DNA of 64,000 bases from Asterias rubens (taxonomy: Eukaryota; Echinodermata; Asteroidea; Forcipulatida; Asteriidae): the NCBI RefSeq assembly GCF_902459465.1, contig NC_047069.1:3844001-3908000 (forward strand), read 5' to 3'. Positions within the stretch are counted from its first letter, which is position 1. Every line of letters begins with the position of its first letter. Below are positions 24,301-33,839 of this stretch, in pieces. Position numbers and translations under genes: made by a program. The notes under the pieces are model-generated. The model did no database searches. It was not told the DNA's origin and saw only the letters and a program-made list of their open reading frames with translations.

Positions 24301-27300
24301 CATAATGTTGAGACTGTTTATGATTTACCAGAAACATTTGAGCAGACGTGGTTGCAGTGGTTGGCTCCAGCATGCCTAGTGTGGTTCATTAATGCAACTA
24401 TTGTCATTGGTTTCTTGGCTGGAGTCTTTGTCTTTGGAGAACCTGTCACTAAATCTCTCAGTGAAGCATCAACAACATTTTGGAGGCATCGCAAACAAGC
24501 CGATTTGGATCTTGCAAGAGTGAGTTATTAATGTTCAGGCCTTAGTCAGTTAGTCCATCCACTTTACCTGACATTGAATTAAACTAACTTTACAAACTTT
24601 TATATTTAAGCCGATTTTGATGTCTTAAATGTTAACTTGATTGTATATTTCATTGTATGTGTAATTGGTTTGAATTCAGTAGATGATCAAAGAGGTTTGA
24701 GCATCAGGGTGTGAGTTGAGCTAGACCAATTTTAGTGGTGGGCTATAAATCAAACAGATTTCAAAGTCCACTAAGGGCGAGTGGATCAACTAAATTATTC
24801 ATGTATTATTATGGGGCAATCTTTGCTAGAGTGCAAGCATCAGCCAGGTTTTCAAACTGTTCACGTTATGGGGGCCATGCAATAAGTTGAATGGCCTTTT
24901 GACTGTGTTCATTCTCTATGGCATTTTATACTCCTTATCATTAGCCGAGTCTCAAATAAATGCACTGCGAACAATATTTTAAATTATTCTAGGGAGAATC
25001 TGTGCTGAGCGGCACAATGTATTTTGCTGAGAATTCTGGGTTAAAATTGTGAATTCTGGGCAGGCATGCCCAGCCCTGCCACAGTGGCTAATAATAAAAA
25101 AAATGTAGTCGTTGAGCAGAAATCTATTGTAGGTATGGAATTTCTACAGTGTGACTTTGCTGTCAATAAGAACTGTTTGTAGCATATTTAATCATTGTGT
25201 TTTTAAAGGGAGACTATGCAGCAGCAGCAAGCCAATTGCGCACATGTCTTACTGCCCTGGGACGTCCACTACCAACATCCAGACTCGATCTGATGTCGTC
25301 TCTTGTATGGAACATCTTGCGCCATGTGCTAAATCGTCTTCTGATTGGTCGCTGGCTGGCAGCCCTTGCAGGAGGTCTGCACAGGAAGCGAGAAGGTGAA
25401 AAGTGTCCTGATGGCCAGTCATCTGCTCGGGATGGCGCCCTAGTGTATCACAAGCTACATCAGCTTCACATGAGTGGTAAGAGCTTCCATTACCACTAAA
25501 CTTAAATTTTTCTTTCTAGTAAGGCCATGTCCGAAACAGTGACTTCGGCTACAGCTAAAGCTAGATCAGCGTGTCTGCCAGTGTTGAAGAATAGGCAGGC
25601 GTGTGATCTAGCCGTAGCTGTAGCCAAAGTCACCATTTCAGACAGGGCAGGAGTTGAGAAGGAAACTGAAAATAGTGTTTACATCTTCCCATCTAGTCAT
25701 GGTGATCTTCATTTCTGGTATCGCCAAAAAGCAGGACGAGGGTGAACGGTGATGTTGCCCAACAATAATATTTCTATGCGGTGCAGCGCTAATCCAGAGA
25801 CTGGTTAATAACACTCCAAAGAGTCAAGCATTGCTATTGCAAAATGAATAGAGCTTCCCTGGAGATGCGGATAATCTAAGATAGTACTGCAGCTTTAGAA
25901 GGATCAAATTCAACTAGTTGTAACTACTTTATCTCTATTGCATTAATTCTGTACAGGATATTTGACAGACGGAGAGCTATATGCCATTAACATGGGTCTG
26001 TGTGCCATGAACCTTGCTGAGTGTGCAGGTGATGCTATCAGTTCAGCTACATTGACTGAGATCTATGTCACCCAGGCACTGTGCTTCAAAATCAGTCTGT
26101 CTAGCAGGCTTCAAGTATTCTCGGTAAGTAAGGGCAATATTTTGTCTCATTTCATTTATTATTTTCTTGATCTGTTCTTGAATGTCTTTGACTTAAATAG
26201 TTGTACTTAATTTTGTATTATTCTCCTTTTTGACCAACATAGAAATAAGGGAATCAATGTGTGGTCAAGAGGTTTTCAACTAGTGGTTTAAGCCCGCCGA
26301 GGCCTGGTTCTTGTTAATTTTACCGAGACGAAGACGAGGTAAATTATCAAGAACCAGGCCTAGGCGGGTTTAAACAACTAGTTGAAAACCAATTCAACAC
26401 ACTTTGATTCCCATTCATAAATAGCTTTTTGGTCCAAAAACATCAACACTTTTTGGTCAAAAAGTTTTTAAAAATGCAAAAATTATAATTGTTCAATGAT
26501 TTCTTTCAACACAACAACCCTCTAGCTATGAAATGGTAAGGCCCTCGGGTAAACAACTCCTTATAAGGTGATTGCTATGCCCGTCGTGCGTATCGCGTGA
26601 TGTGGCACAACTGTTCCAGCCGTTGCTCTCGACCAATAGGAATGAAGAAACTGTCTTATAAACACAGGTGCAAGCTCGAGTGTCATGCCCATGTTTCAAC
26701 CCTTTTTTTGGTGTTATATCATCCGTTCAAACACCCCCACGTGATGCCCTCTCGACCAATCAGAATGGATAAACTGTCTTAGTTATTTTTGAATAAATGG
26801 TGATTGAATTGAACTGAATACTTACATTTTTGCTTGACGCCCAGTAAATGACATTGTTACAACCTTCAACAAATGTGGGGGTGTTGCCGCATTGGAGATA
26901 AAAAGGGGTCTGGGTGATTTGACAGAGGGATGACATTATCACTTTGCATTTTCCCTCAACCAGTGGGAAGGTTTGTTGGGTCTTCAAACTCTAAGCGTCC
27001 AAACAAAAGTCCATTATTTACGGGTATGCATACGTCTGTTTTAGATCTTCTATCTATAGAATGAGAAAGGAGCTTTTGTTTAGTCCAAAAAATAAAGGTT
27101 GAGTTTACATAGTGTTGACTTTACTTTCTATCCGCAGAGATACTTTCTGAGTCGTGCACGTCACGTTGGAGCAGGCGGTTCTGATTTACCATCTCTGCAA
27201 TGGTTGTTTCATCCAATGGGGTATCGATTCTTCCTCTATGGATCATGGACCTGCAAATCCATGGAAAGTCTTTACAGTGTCGCTGGAAATCCAAGTAAGA

Positions 27301-30300
27301 AATGACTCCTTCAAATCACTCCACTTTGTTGTAGATTGGGTTCAAAACCAACATAGCTTGTTCTTTAGCGCATGTATCAAGTTCCACTACCCACGTTTTT
27401 TCCTTAAAAGCCACTGGACACCTTTGGTAATTGTCAAAGACTAGTCTTCTCACTTGGTGTATCTCAACATGTGCACAAATTAACAAACCTGTGAAAATTT
27501 GAACTCAATTGGTCGTCGAAGTTGGGAGAGAATAATGGAAGAAAAAATGCCCTTGTCACAAAAGTTGTGTGCTTTCAGATGCTTGAATTCGAGACCTCAG
27601 CTGAGGTCTCGAATTCAATTCAAATGTTTTAGTGAGAAATTACTTTTTTTTCTCAAAAACTACACTACTTCAGAGGGAGCTGTTTCTGACAATGTTTTAT
27701 ACTATCAACATCTTTCCATTGCTCGTTACCAAGTAAGTTCTTATGCTAACAACTATTTTGAGTAATTACCAATAGTGTCAAGTGCCTTTAAACTACATCA
27801 ATAACTGAACTGATTTATAAATAAATAATTTCTACCTCTCTGTCCTCCATAGCTGACCCACTTTCCTTTGTTAGCCAAGCCTACAGAGAACATCTCTTTG
27901 AGAAAGCAGTTTACTCATTGGAATCACCAGATTCAAAGGCTCCATCAACTAACTCAAAAGTTGAAAGGTATGTTTTCAAAGTGTGACTTCAAATGTGTAT
28001 TATCATATTCAAAAAGAATGCATTCTTGTTAGGGGCACAAATTGTCTGGTGCATTTTTTTTCTTCGTTTAACCCAAAACTAATTGCGAAATAATAAATCC
28101 TTGCGGTATATGATTTGAACTGCCTCTAGCTACTGGGCAATCTCAGTGGTCTAGTTGGTAAGACACTGCTCTAGAATTGGAAAGGTTGTGGGTTCGAATC
28201 CCAACCGAGCAATATGCCTGTGATATTTTTTTCACAGAGCTTGGGAAAGTACGAAGTATACAGTGCTTACACACACCAGTGTATATGGGTAAAAACCAAA
28301 ACTACTATTCTTTATCCCTGATGCAAATTTTCCAAAATTAATTGTTTACTTTGGTCGGTTTATTTATTAAATCAAATAAACTTTCTATGTTTTAAGTTGT
28401 CATATGATTGACATGAATGCTTTGAATTAAAGTGGAGTTTGAAACGAACCGTTTTATTTTGATGTTTTTCTTCAGAGACCCACAGTGTTCTGAGACATTA
28501 CAATATCTACAGCGTCTTAGTGAATGTGCTGATGTTGCTAGTGCTCCAAGGCAGGCATTTGCCATTGGATCGAACATGTCTGCAGTTTCAGGTTCGAACC
28601 ATGCCTTATTGAATACAAAGCTATTGTATTGGTAATATTCAAGCAAACATGATGACATGTTCTAGAAAACAAAGATGATTATCAAAGACGGTCATTGTCT
28701 TCAATGGCTTGAATCCTTAGCAACAAGGAGTGTGGTGTAAGTCTATATCGCAGGGCCCATATCACACCCTGATTCTAATTCAGTGTGTTGTGCTTTTATA
28801 AGCTCTATGCAAAACATACAGCCTTTATAAAAAGTGAATGTAAATTCAAAAGTGGAAATACAAGCAGTTTGGCGTGTCTGCGTTCCATATCCATCCTGGC
28901 CTTTTGCCTCCTTGGATATGGAACGCAGAGCACTATATTTTTCCGTATTCCACTCGCGCTTGTGTGATAACTTTTAATATTGTATGAAAATGTCTTGTGT
29001 TTAATGATTACTGATTGTATGGCAACACAGTATACAAATATTGACTGCTTCGAGTGCTATGGTTAAAACTATGACTCCCGAGGTCCGGAGCGCAGACTAT
29101 TAACTTATCATCCTCGTACACGCAACCGACGTCTGGGTAATGCACGCCATGTGATAGTCTTCGGACTAGCGCATGGCAAACCGATGCACTTTCACACGGC
29201 CGTCGTCTAGCAAAATTAAGACATGTCACGTGACGCGCACTAAACCAATGAACAGGCAGAATATTTGTAAGAGGTGTTATAATAACACATATTGTGTCTT
29301 TGCCCTTCCTATTAGGTGCCGACCCAGTTTCTAAGTGGTGGTGTAACATTGTCTTTGTTGCTGTTCATTGGCTTATGGGAGATGAGGCAGCAGCGGAGAG
29401 ACTCTACTCAGCAGTGGAATGTCTGCCTCAGCACCTCCAGAGCACCGAGTAAGTAATGTAATCATAGTCCCAGAAAGTTGTGCTTGTCTTATGTTCCAGT
29501 GCTACAGAGTGTGACAATTACTGCTATGCCTGGGTGACAAGTGCCACTAGTGTCATAGTCATGACTATCAATTGCTTATTGGAGTCGCAACTACCGTTTT
29601 TCAACTACTTGATTAATCGTGCCGCCACGATTATTAAATAAACAGTTGCGACTGCTATGAAATAAATAGTTGCGACTACCTTTTTGATGAACCAATTGTG
29701 TCGTTCATGACTTTTCATGTCAATATAATCTACATACAAAACATAATCAGACAACAGTGACGCAATCCTTCCATCCTTTCAGCTTGAATTTTACTATATT
29801 GCGCTGCGTCAAACATTGCCACAATGCATCTTGATATCTAAAAGTTAGTCGTGACTAGTGTCATAGTCGCGACTATTTGAGGCGCAACTAGTCGAGTAGC
29901 CCAGGCCTAATTACTAAATTATTTTTCCAGATTGTAACTGTCAACCATTTTGTATTCTTTCCCCCAGGGATGCTTTACCAAAGGCAGCACAGCTTGCCTT
30001 TAAGGCCAGAAAGATCTTTCTTAGTCCATCCATCAATCACAAGGAACAGATGCTTGATGAGTGTTTGTACATGGCCAACAAGTCCAGCACACACCTGAGA
30101 AGCAGTCTCAACTACTCTGGACAACAGGGACATGAAAAAATAACACAGGTAAGAAGAGCAACGGTACTGGATAGACAGTCTCCTGACGATGACTAGAGCA
30201 AGCTAGTCAAAGTGTTGAGATAAAATAAAAACTCACCCGCGATAGTGAAGTTAATAACGATCCACTTGAAAACACTGAAGTAGTTTTGATTGTAATGCCT

Positions 30301-31992
30301 GAAGTAACCATCCCCTAGAGCTAATGTTTTGTTTACTAGGGGATTCAAATCCACAACCTTGTGATTGCAAGTCCTGCAGTCTAACCACTTGACCACAGTG
30401 ACCTGTGATGACAAGTATTCATCTTGGAGTAGCAGAATGAGGTTTATTGGAGAGCAAGCTGCCTGTTTCCCTGGTGCATTGTAGTTGCATTGCATTTGCT
30501 TATCAGTATGCAGTGCTCCTTCAACGCAACAGGGCGATAAGCATTTACAACATGGAGGACACCACCAGGAGACACTCATAGGGACACAGAGGTAATAAAT
30601 AGCAACTTTGTAAAACAAACAATCTGAAAACAGCCATTGAGTATAATTGTTCTGTTCCTCAACAGGCTATGCAGGTTCTTGTTTGTGATTGGCTTCTATC
30701 TACCCGCACTGCTGTTTGGCAGAACCAACAAGGTTGTGCCAATAACGCCACCCAAGTCATCTCGCCATCTGAGCTGTCATCATTCCAGCAGGACCTCTCA
30801 TGCATCCGTAAGCTATCCACATCCTTCAAGGCAGCAATGCCAAGGGTGTATCTATACCAGGCAACAGCAAGACTGATGGCAGGAGCACATCCAGCTAAGA
30901 CACAGCAACTACTCGACAGGAGTTTGCGGCGGAGGGTCACCAATGCTTACTCAAGCATGAAAGGTGCGCTATTTATGCTGGTTTTCCAGATGTCTGGATT
31001 TGCTTGTTTGACAAATCCCTATTTGCCCAAACATTTTCTGTAATGATTTAAAAGGATATTGGGGAAATGAATTACCTGATAATGTGCACAAGTTAGTGGG
31101 GAGAAGTTTTCCTTTCCTTTTCACGCCACATTCAGTGTTGTAGCTAGGCCTATTTTAGTGGAGGGCTCTAAATCCACCAAGGGCGAGCAGATCAACAAAA
31201 AATATTCATGTTTAGATATGGGGCCATCAGTGCTGATGTGCAATCTGGGGGAAATCTGTGCTGGGCGGCACCATGTATTTCGCTCGGAGTGCTGGGCGAA
31301 AATGTTAATTCTGTGCAGGCCTGCCCGGCGCCGCCCACCGTGGCTACAATACTATCCACATTGCTAGTTAGTCTTCGCTTACACAGCTAGCGCAGACATT
31401 TTTCACTTATAGAGCAAGCGAAGAATGGTGATTGCCAACACAGAATTTGATGGTAGATCCAGGCCCATGAAATTTGACCCCACAGAATTGACAAATAAGG
31501 GGCCGCTATATTTCTTTTATTGGTAGTCATTTAATTGGTCTTGAGGGAAGAACAAGTAAAGAGTCAAATCAATAGCCCTTCTGTTAAGTTATAAGTTTTG
31601 TAAGTCACCGGAGTGTGGGTTCAAATCCAGATTGTGTCCCTGAAGAAGATACTTTAATATAGTTGCTTCTCTTCACCCAGGGGTATAAATGCGCATTGAA
31701 GACGCTTGATGTGGAATGTGTTATATAAGAACTTGGTATTATTTTTCCTACAGACGAAGATGAGGTAGTTGTGAGTGATCGTGATAGAGCTTCAGCACTC
31801 CTAATGGCTTGTAGGCATCTTCCATTCCCATTACTGTCATCACCAGGACAGAGGGAATGTATGCTGGCAGAAGCAGCAAGATCATTAGAGAAGATTGGTG
31901 ACCATAGGGGATTGCAGGACTGCCAACAGATGCTAAGAAGTCTTCAGAATGGTGGCACTAACTGCCAGGCTGCATCCATAGCCTGCTGCTGA
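11422..31992 (+). CDS. SREBF: Sterol regulatory element-binding protein, complete (15 coding exons)
   Basis: SREBP is an ER membrane transcription factor. When sterols are low, SCAP escorts it to the Golgi, where Site-1 and Site-2 proteases release the bHLH-zip domain to activate lipid and sterol genes. Exons: 11422-11530, 21113-21858, 22228-22527, 22988-23108, 23512-23856, 24332-24519, 25209-25476, 25957-26123, 27138-27294, 27853-27967, 28476-28591, 29316-29448, 29968-30148, 30666-30963, 31754-31992. They sum to 3,483 nt (1,160 aa plus TGA), close to the roughly 1,140 aa of vertebrate SREBPs, and every junction keeps frame. Domains: acidic N-terminus and Gln-rich region (1-285), bHLH-zip (351-425) with the SREBP-specific Tyr364, TM1 (497-517), luminal loop with RTIL at 534-537, TM2 (551-575), and the C-terminal SCAP-binding domain beginning [14 protein letters not shown]. 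Whether this is the only SREBF gene cannot be told from the window. The exon 11 donor (GTTCGA) is weak. Confidence 0.96.
12103..12216. mobile_element. Small palindromic MITE (GGCGCCACCACTTTTTCA ends)
   Basis: GTATGGCGCCACCACTTTTT on the left and AAAAAGTGGTGGCGCCATGC on the right form a 23-bp inverted repeat around a 65-bp AT-rich centre. Half copies occur at 41590-41650 and, diverged, at 46925-47070. Confidence 0.7.
13058..14736. mobile_element. hAT-like non-autonomous transposon
   Basis: Ends CAGGGGTTGCCCTTAAC and, reverse complemented, CAGCGTTCGACCTTAAC; sub-terminal CTGGCCAGCAG/ACTGGTCC blocks are also mirrored. TTTGT flanks both sides. It shares an internal motif (AAACGCCCTCTAGCGTTC) with the element at 50204-51113. 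No transposase frame. Confidence 0.6.
15051..15235. mobile_element. pogo/Tigger-like repeat fragment
   Basis: Begins TA then CAGTCGACTCCCGTTATAAC and continues into a stretch with repeated ACACGTGTACGTGCATA. It is the uninterrupted counterpart of the pieces around the 4.3-kb foldback and therefore shows the empty site. Confidence 0.65.
16190..16331. mobile_element. MITE end fragment (GTTGCGATAACG family)
   Basis: Matches the right end of the foldback at 45991-46901: TTTGTGTCATGATTTT..., TTCGCCCTGCA, then GGCAGGAGGGTTACGTTATC and CAAC/TA. Confidence 0.65.
16798..17500. mobile_element. hAT-like non-autonomous transposon with 6-bp duplication
   Basis: CAGGCCTGTGAAATC at the left end and CTCACAGGCCTG at the right. 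AATTGC is present exactly on both sides (16792-16797 and 17501-17506). Terminal regions are rich in TTCCGCTTTTT. No transposase frame. Confidence 0.75.
17830..18052 (+). mobile_element. CR1/L2-type LINE 3' end
   Basis: From 17830 the plus frame reads [22 protein letters not shown], the typical C-terminus of CR1/L2 reverse-transcriptase proteins, and ends at TAG near 17970. It continues into the usual tail: GCGCTTAGAGACTTG..., GGCACTATATAAATG, then TTATTATTAT. Confidence 0.8.
19386..19937. mobile_element. TTAA MITE (GGCAGTGGACAC family), head-to-tail with a remnant
   Basis: A complete copy runs 19413-19937 with TTAA at 19409-19412 and 19938-19941. Its central part is duplicated (GAGACCTCAAATTCTAAAT-like palindromes twice), making it longer than its relatives. 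Directly to its left, 19386-19408 is the right end of another copy. Confidence 0.8.
21113..21858 (+). CDS. SREBF: SREBF exon 2: Gln-rich activation region
   Basis: The acceptor TATTTTACAG follows a GT-run. Residues 88-101 are 14 consecutive Gln (mixed CAG/CAA), followed by further Gln-rich and then Thr/Pro/Ser/Val-rich sequence. Donor CAACAG/GTTAGA, phase 0. Such Gln-rich regions lie before the DNA-binding domain in SREBP-2. Confidence 0.92.
22228..23108 (+). CDS. SREBF: SREBF exons 3-4: bHLH-leucine zipper
   Basis: Exons 22228-22527 and 22988-23108. The basic region reads [19 protein letters not shown]. The Tyr in EKRYR replaces the Arg of ordinary bHLH factors and lets SREBPs bind sterol response elements as well as E-boxes. 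Helix 2 and zipper follow in exon 4 ([17 protein letters not shown] then [10 protein letters not shown]). Exon 4 ends in phase 1 at a GTAAGT donor. Confidence 0.95.
22644..22750. mobile_element. 107-bp palindrome in SREBF intron 3
   Basis: GAGTGTTGGCTCTGAGAAG at the left pairs exactly with the right end, and GGTGTGGTCTC pairs with GAGACCACACC inside. Likely a very short MITE that would fold as a hairpin in the pre-mRNA. Confidence 0.75.
23512..24519 (+). CDS. SREBF: SREBF exons 5-6: two membrane segments and protease sites
   Basis: Exons 23512-23856 and 24332-24519. DRTR at 493-496 is followed by L-G-L-C, matching the Site-2 protease cleavage region; TM1 is 497-517. The luminal loop holds RTIL (534-537), fitting the RxxL Site-1 protease consensus. 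TM2 is 551-575. In TM1 the Asn-Pro pair of vertebrate SREBPs is Asp510-Pro511. The exon 6 acceptor TTTACCAG/AAACATTTG at 24332 was chosen because it alone keeps phase; AG at 24287 does not. Confidence 0.9.
24690..25095. repeat. Dispersed repeat, copy 1 (SREBF intron 6)
   Basis: Segments containing TTTTAGTGG.GGGCT, AAGGGCGAG.GGATCAAC, GAATCTGTGCTGAGCGGCAC and a GGCAGGC.TGCCC...GTGGCTA end match 31130-31345 in the same order. Class unknown. Confidence 0.55.
25209..31992 (+). CDS. SREBF: SREBF exons 7-15: C-terminal SCAP-binding regulatory domain
   Basis: Nine exons encode the cytosolic regulatory domain. Conserved signposts are [21 protein letters not shown]-like [92 protein letters not shown] and [12 protein letters not shown]. 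The protein ends SIACC at a TGA (31990-31992). Confidence 0.94.
25527..25648. mobile_element. Palindromic MITE in SREBF intron 7
   Basis: TGTCCGAAACAGTGACTTCG, CTACAGCTAAAGCTAGATCA and CGTGTCTGCC on the left are mirrored on the right by GGCAGGCGTG...CTAGCCGTAGCTGTAGCC...GTCACCATTTCAGACA. The 72-codon open frame here is a shadow. Confidence 0.7.
26248..26790. mobile_element. Foldback repeat, copy A (SREBF intron 8)
   Basis: Contains an inner palindrome (CCGAGGCCTGGTTCTTG... with AAGAACCAGGCC, and mirrored CAACTAGTGG/GTTTAAAC blocks at 26260-26400), then about 200 bp ending GGCCCTCGGGTAAACAACTC. The same order is found inverted at 32965-33292. Bases 26620-26770 repeat a CTCTCGACCAAT.AGAATG module twice. 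Confidence 0.65.
27408..27787. mobile_element. TTAA MITE (GGCAGTGGACAC family) in SREBF intron 9
   Basis: TTAA at 27404-27407 and 27788-27791 border a copy that starts AAGCCACTGGACACC and ends AATAGTGTCAAGTGCCT. It contains the GAGACCTCAGCTGAGGTCTC central palindrome. Confidence 0.8.
28133..28296 (+). mobile_element. tRNA-derived SINE (SREBF intron 10)
   Basis: A tRNA-like head has an A-box-like AGTGGTCTAGTTGGTAAGAC and B-box GGTTCGAATCC, followed by a conserved body (AATATGCCTGTGA, CACAGAGCTTGGGAAAGTAC, GTGTATATGGG). The head should drive Pol III transcription of the SINE; it is not a normal tRNA gene. Confidence 0.7.
28878..28928. other. 16-bp perfect hairpin in SREBF intron 11
   Basis: CTGCGTTCCATATCCA (28878-28893) is exactly complementary to 28913-28928 across a 19-base loop. 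Function unknown. Confidence 0.7.
29527..29911. mobile_element. MITE-like inverted repeat in SREBF intron 12
   Basis: GCCTGGGTGACAAGTGCCAC...CATAGTCATGACTAT at the left is mirrored by CGCGACTATTTGAGGCGCAA...GTAGCCCAGGC at the right. AGTTGCGACT recurs internally at 29640-29690. Confidence 0.55.
30160..30430 (-). mobile_element. tRNA-derived SINE (minus strand, SREBF intron 13)
   Basis: On the minus strand the head TGGTCAAGTGGTTAGACTG (A box) and GGTTGTGGATTTGAATCCCC (B box) is followed by a 150-bp body ending near GACTAGCTTGCTCTAGTC. That last hairpin is shared with 60421-60445. Confidence 0.6.
31130..31345. repeat. Dispersed repeat, copy 2 (SREBF intron 14)
   Basis: Same order of blocks as 24690-25095: TTTTAGTGGAGGGCT, AAGGGCGAGCAGATCAAC, AATCTGTGCTGGGCGGCACC, GCAGGCCTGCCCGG and GTGGCTA. 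Confidence 0.55.
31600..31738 (+). mobile_element. SINE fragment
   Basis: GAGTGTGGGTTCAAATCC resembles a Pol III B box and is followed by CCCTGAAGAAGATAC and TTCACCCAGGGGTATAAATG. The A-box half is weak, so it is probably truncated. Confidence 0.4.
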
Positions 31993-32025
31993 TTGCAATA
32001 CATGTATACTCAAAACTATGTTTAA

Positions 32026-32370
32026 AGGCACTGGACACCTTTGGTAATTGTCAAAGACCATTCTTCTCACTTGGTGTATCTCAAGGTAAAAATAAAAATT
32101 TGAACATCGGTCATCGAAGTTGCGAGAGAACAATGGAAGAAAAAATAACCTTGTCGCACAAGTTGTGAGCTCTCACTCAGTTGCATTGAATTTGAGACCT
32201 CAGCTGAGGTCTTGAAATCAATTCAAAAATTTTAGTGAGAATGTACTTCTTTCTCAAAAACAACGTTTCTCACAATGTTTTATACTATCCACAGCTCTCC
32301 ATTGCTCATTACCAAGTAAGTTTTTATGCTAACAATTATTTTAGGTAATTGCTAATAGTGTCAAGTGCCT
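32026..32370. mobile_element. TTAA MITE (GGCAGTGGACAC family) in SREBF 3' region
   Basis: TTAA at 32022-32025 and 32371-32374. It starts 34 bp after the stop codon of SREBF, so the long 3' UTR, if transcribed through, carries the palindrome. Confidence 0.8.
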
Positions 32371-32964
32371 TTAAAAACTCTTTCTCTAATCTTTTTAATC
32401 TCCACATAAACAAATTTGTTAAAACGTTTTGATTTTAGTAATTTTGTTTTCTCTATATCATGATCGATGACCGATTTTGTTTACACCTTGTATTGAAGGT
32501 GAAGATGTCTGGACTTGATCCGTTCTCATGTGACAACAATCAAGCAGAAAGTTCACACTGTTTTTCTTTTTTAAGGTGGTTGCCATTAAAACTTCAATTA
32601 TCTGTGGATAAAGATTTAACTGCTGGGAGAACAGCTTTATTAGTTTGTTGTATTATTCAGCAAAATTTTTTAATTTTTCAATTAAGTTTGAGGCATTTTG
32701 CAGAAAGTACAGTGAACAGTACAAAGTACTATTATAAGAAGACATTTTACTAAGATTTTATCATAAATATAACATATTGTAAGATAAAAATGTATTTCTC
32801 ACGTACCTACTATTACAACACACTTTATTGATACATTTTGTTAATTTAAAATCCTCAATCCCAAACTTGTCCCAAATCCTTGAAGAACCATTAGATCATA
32901 CCAAACAATCTAAAGGTATATTTAACAATATTTTCTGTGCATTGTTGATTTTTTTTTATTTATT

Positions 32965-33292
32965 GTGACGCGCACACCAATCTCCTTATAAAGAGTTGTT
33001 TACCAGAGGGCCTTACCATTTCATAGCTGGAGGGGTGTATCGTTAAAAGAAATCATTGAACAGTTGTCATTTTTTGCATCTTTTACTCTTTGACCAAACA
33101 GTGTTGATGTTTTTTGACGAAAAGGTATTTATGAATGGGAATCAAAGTGTGTTTAAGTTGTTTTAAACTAGTGGTTTAAACCCGACATGTCAAGGCCTGG
33201 TTCTTGATCATCGAGGTAAATTATCAAGAACCAGGCCTTTGCGGGTTTAAACCACTAGTTTAAAACCTCTTCACCACACATTGATTCCCTTA
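32965..33292. mobile_element. Foldback repeat, copy B (downstream of SREBF)
   Basis: Inverted relative to copy A at 26248-26790. CCAGAGGGCCTTACCATTTC, then TTGTTTTAAACTAGTGG and the palindrome AAGGCCTGGTTCTTGATC...AAGAACCAGGCC. Ends with ACACATTGATTCCC. Confidence 0.65.
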
Positions 33293-33479
33293 GAAAAACA
33301 CCATTTATATAGCGTCTTTTCAGAAGGTTTAAAAGCGCTCAGAGAATGACAGAAAAAAACACAATGGAAATCAAAAACCAAGAGGAAAACGGCTAGGCAG
33401 TGCAGGATTTAGTCAAGAAAGTCAAATACTACAACAAATAGATGGAAATATTCATTGGGGATAAAGAATGTTAGCTTTG

Positions 33480-33612
33480 GTTTACCAATATACACTGATG
33501 AAACACCGCACTGTACTTTCCCGAGCTCTAATGAACGTCTCGCCCAAGTAATATGCCTGTGATTTTTTTCACAGAGCTCGGGAACTTACCGAGTATACAG
33601 TGCTAACACATA
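33480..33612 (+). mobile_element. SINE body fragment
   Basis: CAAGTAATATGCCTGTGA and CACAGAGCTCGGGAA...GTATACAGTGCTAACACA match the body of the SINE at 28133. The preceding 60 bp contains an inverted piece of the same body (ACTGTACTTTCCCGAGCTCT). Confidence 0.55.
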
Positions 33613-33823
33613 AAACGAAATTAATAACAAATACACATGTACATTTTTTTGTAGATATGGGGTGGCATTCGTGTTAGATTTTTGTTGTTGAAATACACCG
33701 AATAATTTTATGAACAGGTTGAAAGATTTTGTGCAAATGCAGTGGACATTGGCTATTTTATGTTAAGGAAGTTTCAATTGATTTTGATTAAAATCGCATT
33801 GTAATTAAATCTCATTGTATATA

Positions 33824-33829
33824 AATAAA
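33824..33829 (+). terminator. Candidate SREBF polyadenylation signal
   Basis: AATAAA followed within 20-35 bases by a T/GT-rich stretch (AGTTTTTGTTTCCGTGGTGT). It would give a 3' UTR of about 1.85 kb. Other AATAAA-like words exist, so the assignment is tentative. Confidence 0.35.
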
Positions 33830-33839
33830 TTTGACTCAA

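Noticed and set aside
24288-24331. Earlier acceptor for SREBF exon 6 (CTCTAG at 24282-24287)
   Set aside because: Breaks the reading frame from exon 5 (phase 1); the acceptor ending at 24331 keeps it.
28140-28212. Functional tRNA gene
   Set aside because: Anticodon arm does not fold well and the conserved SINE body follows directly.
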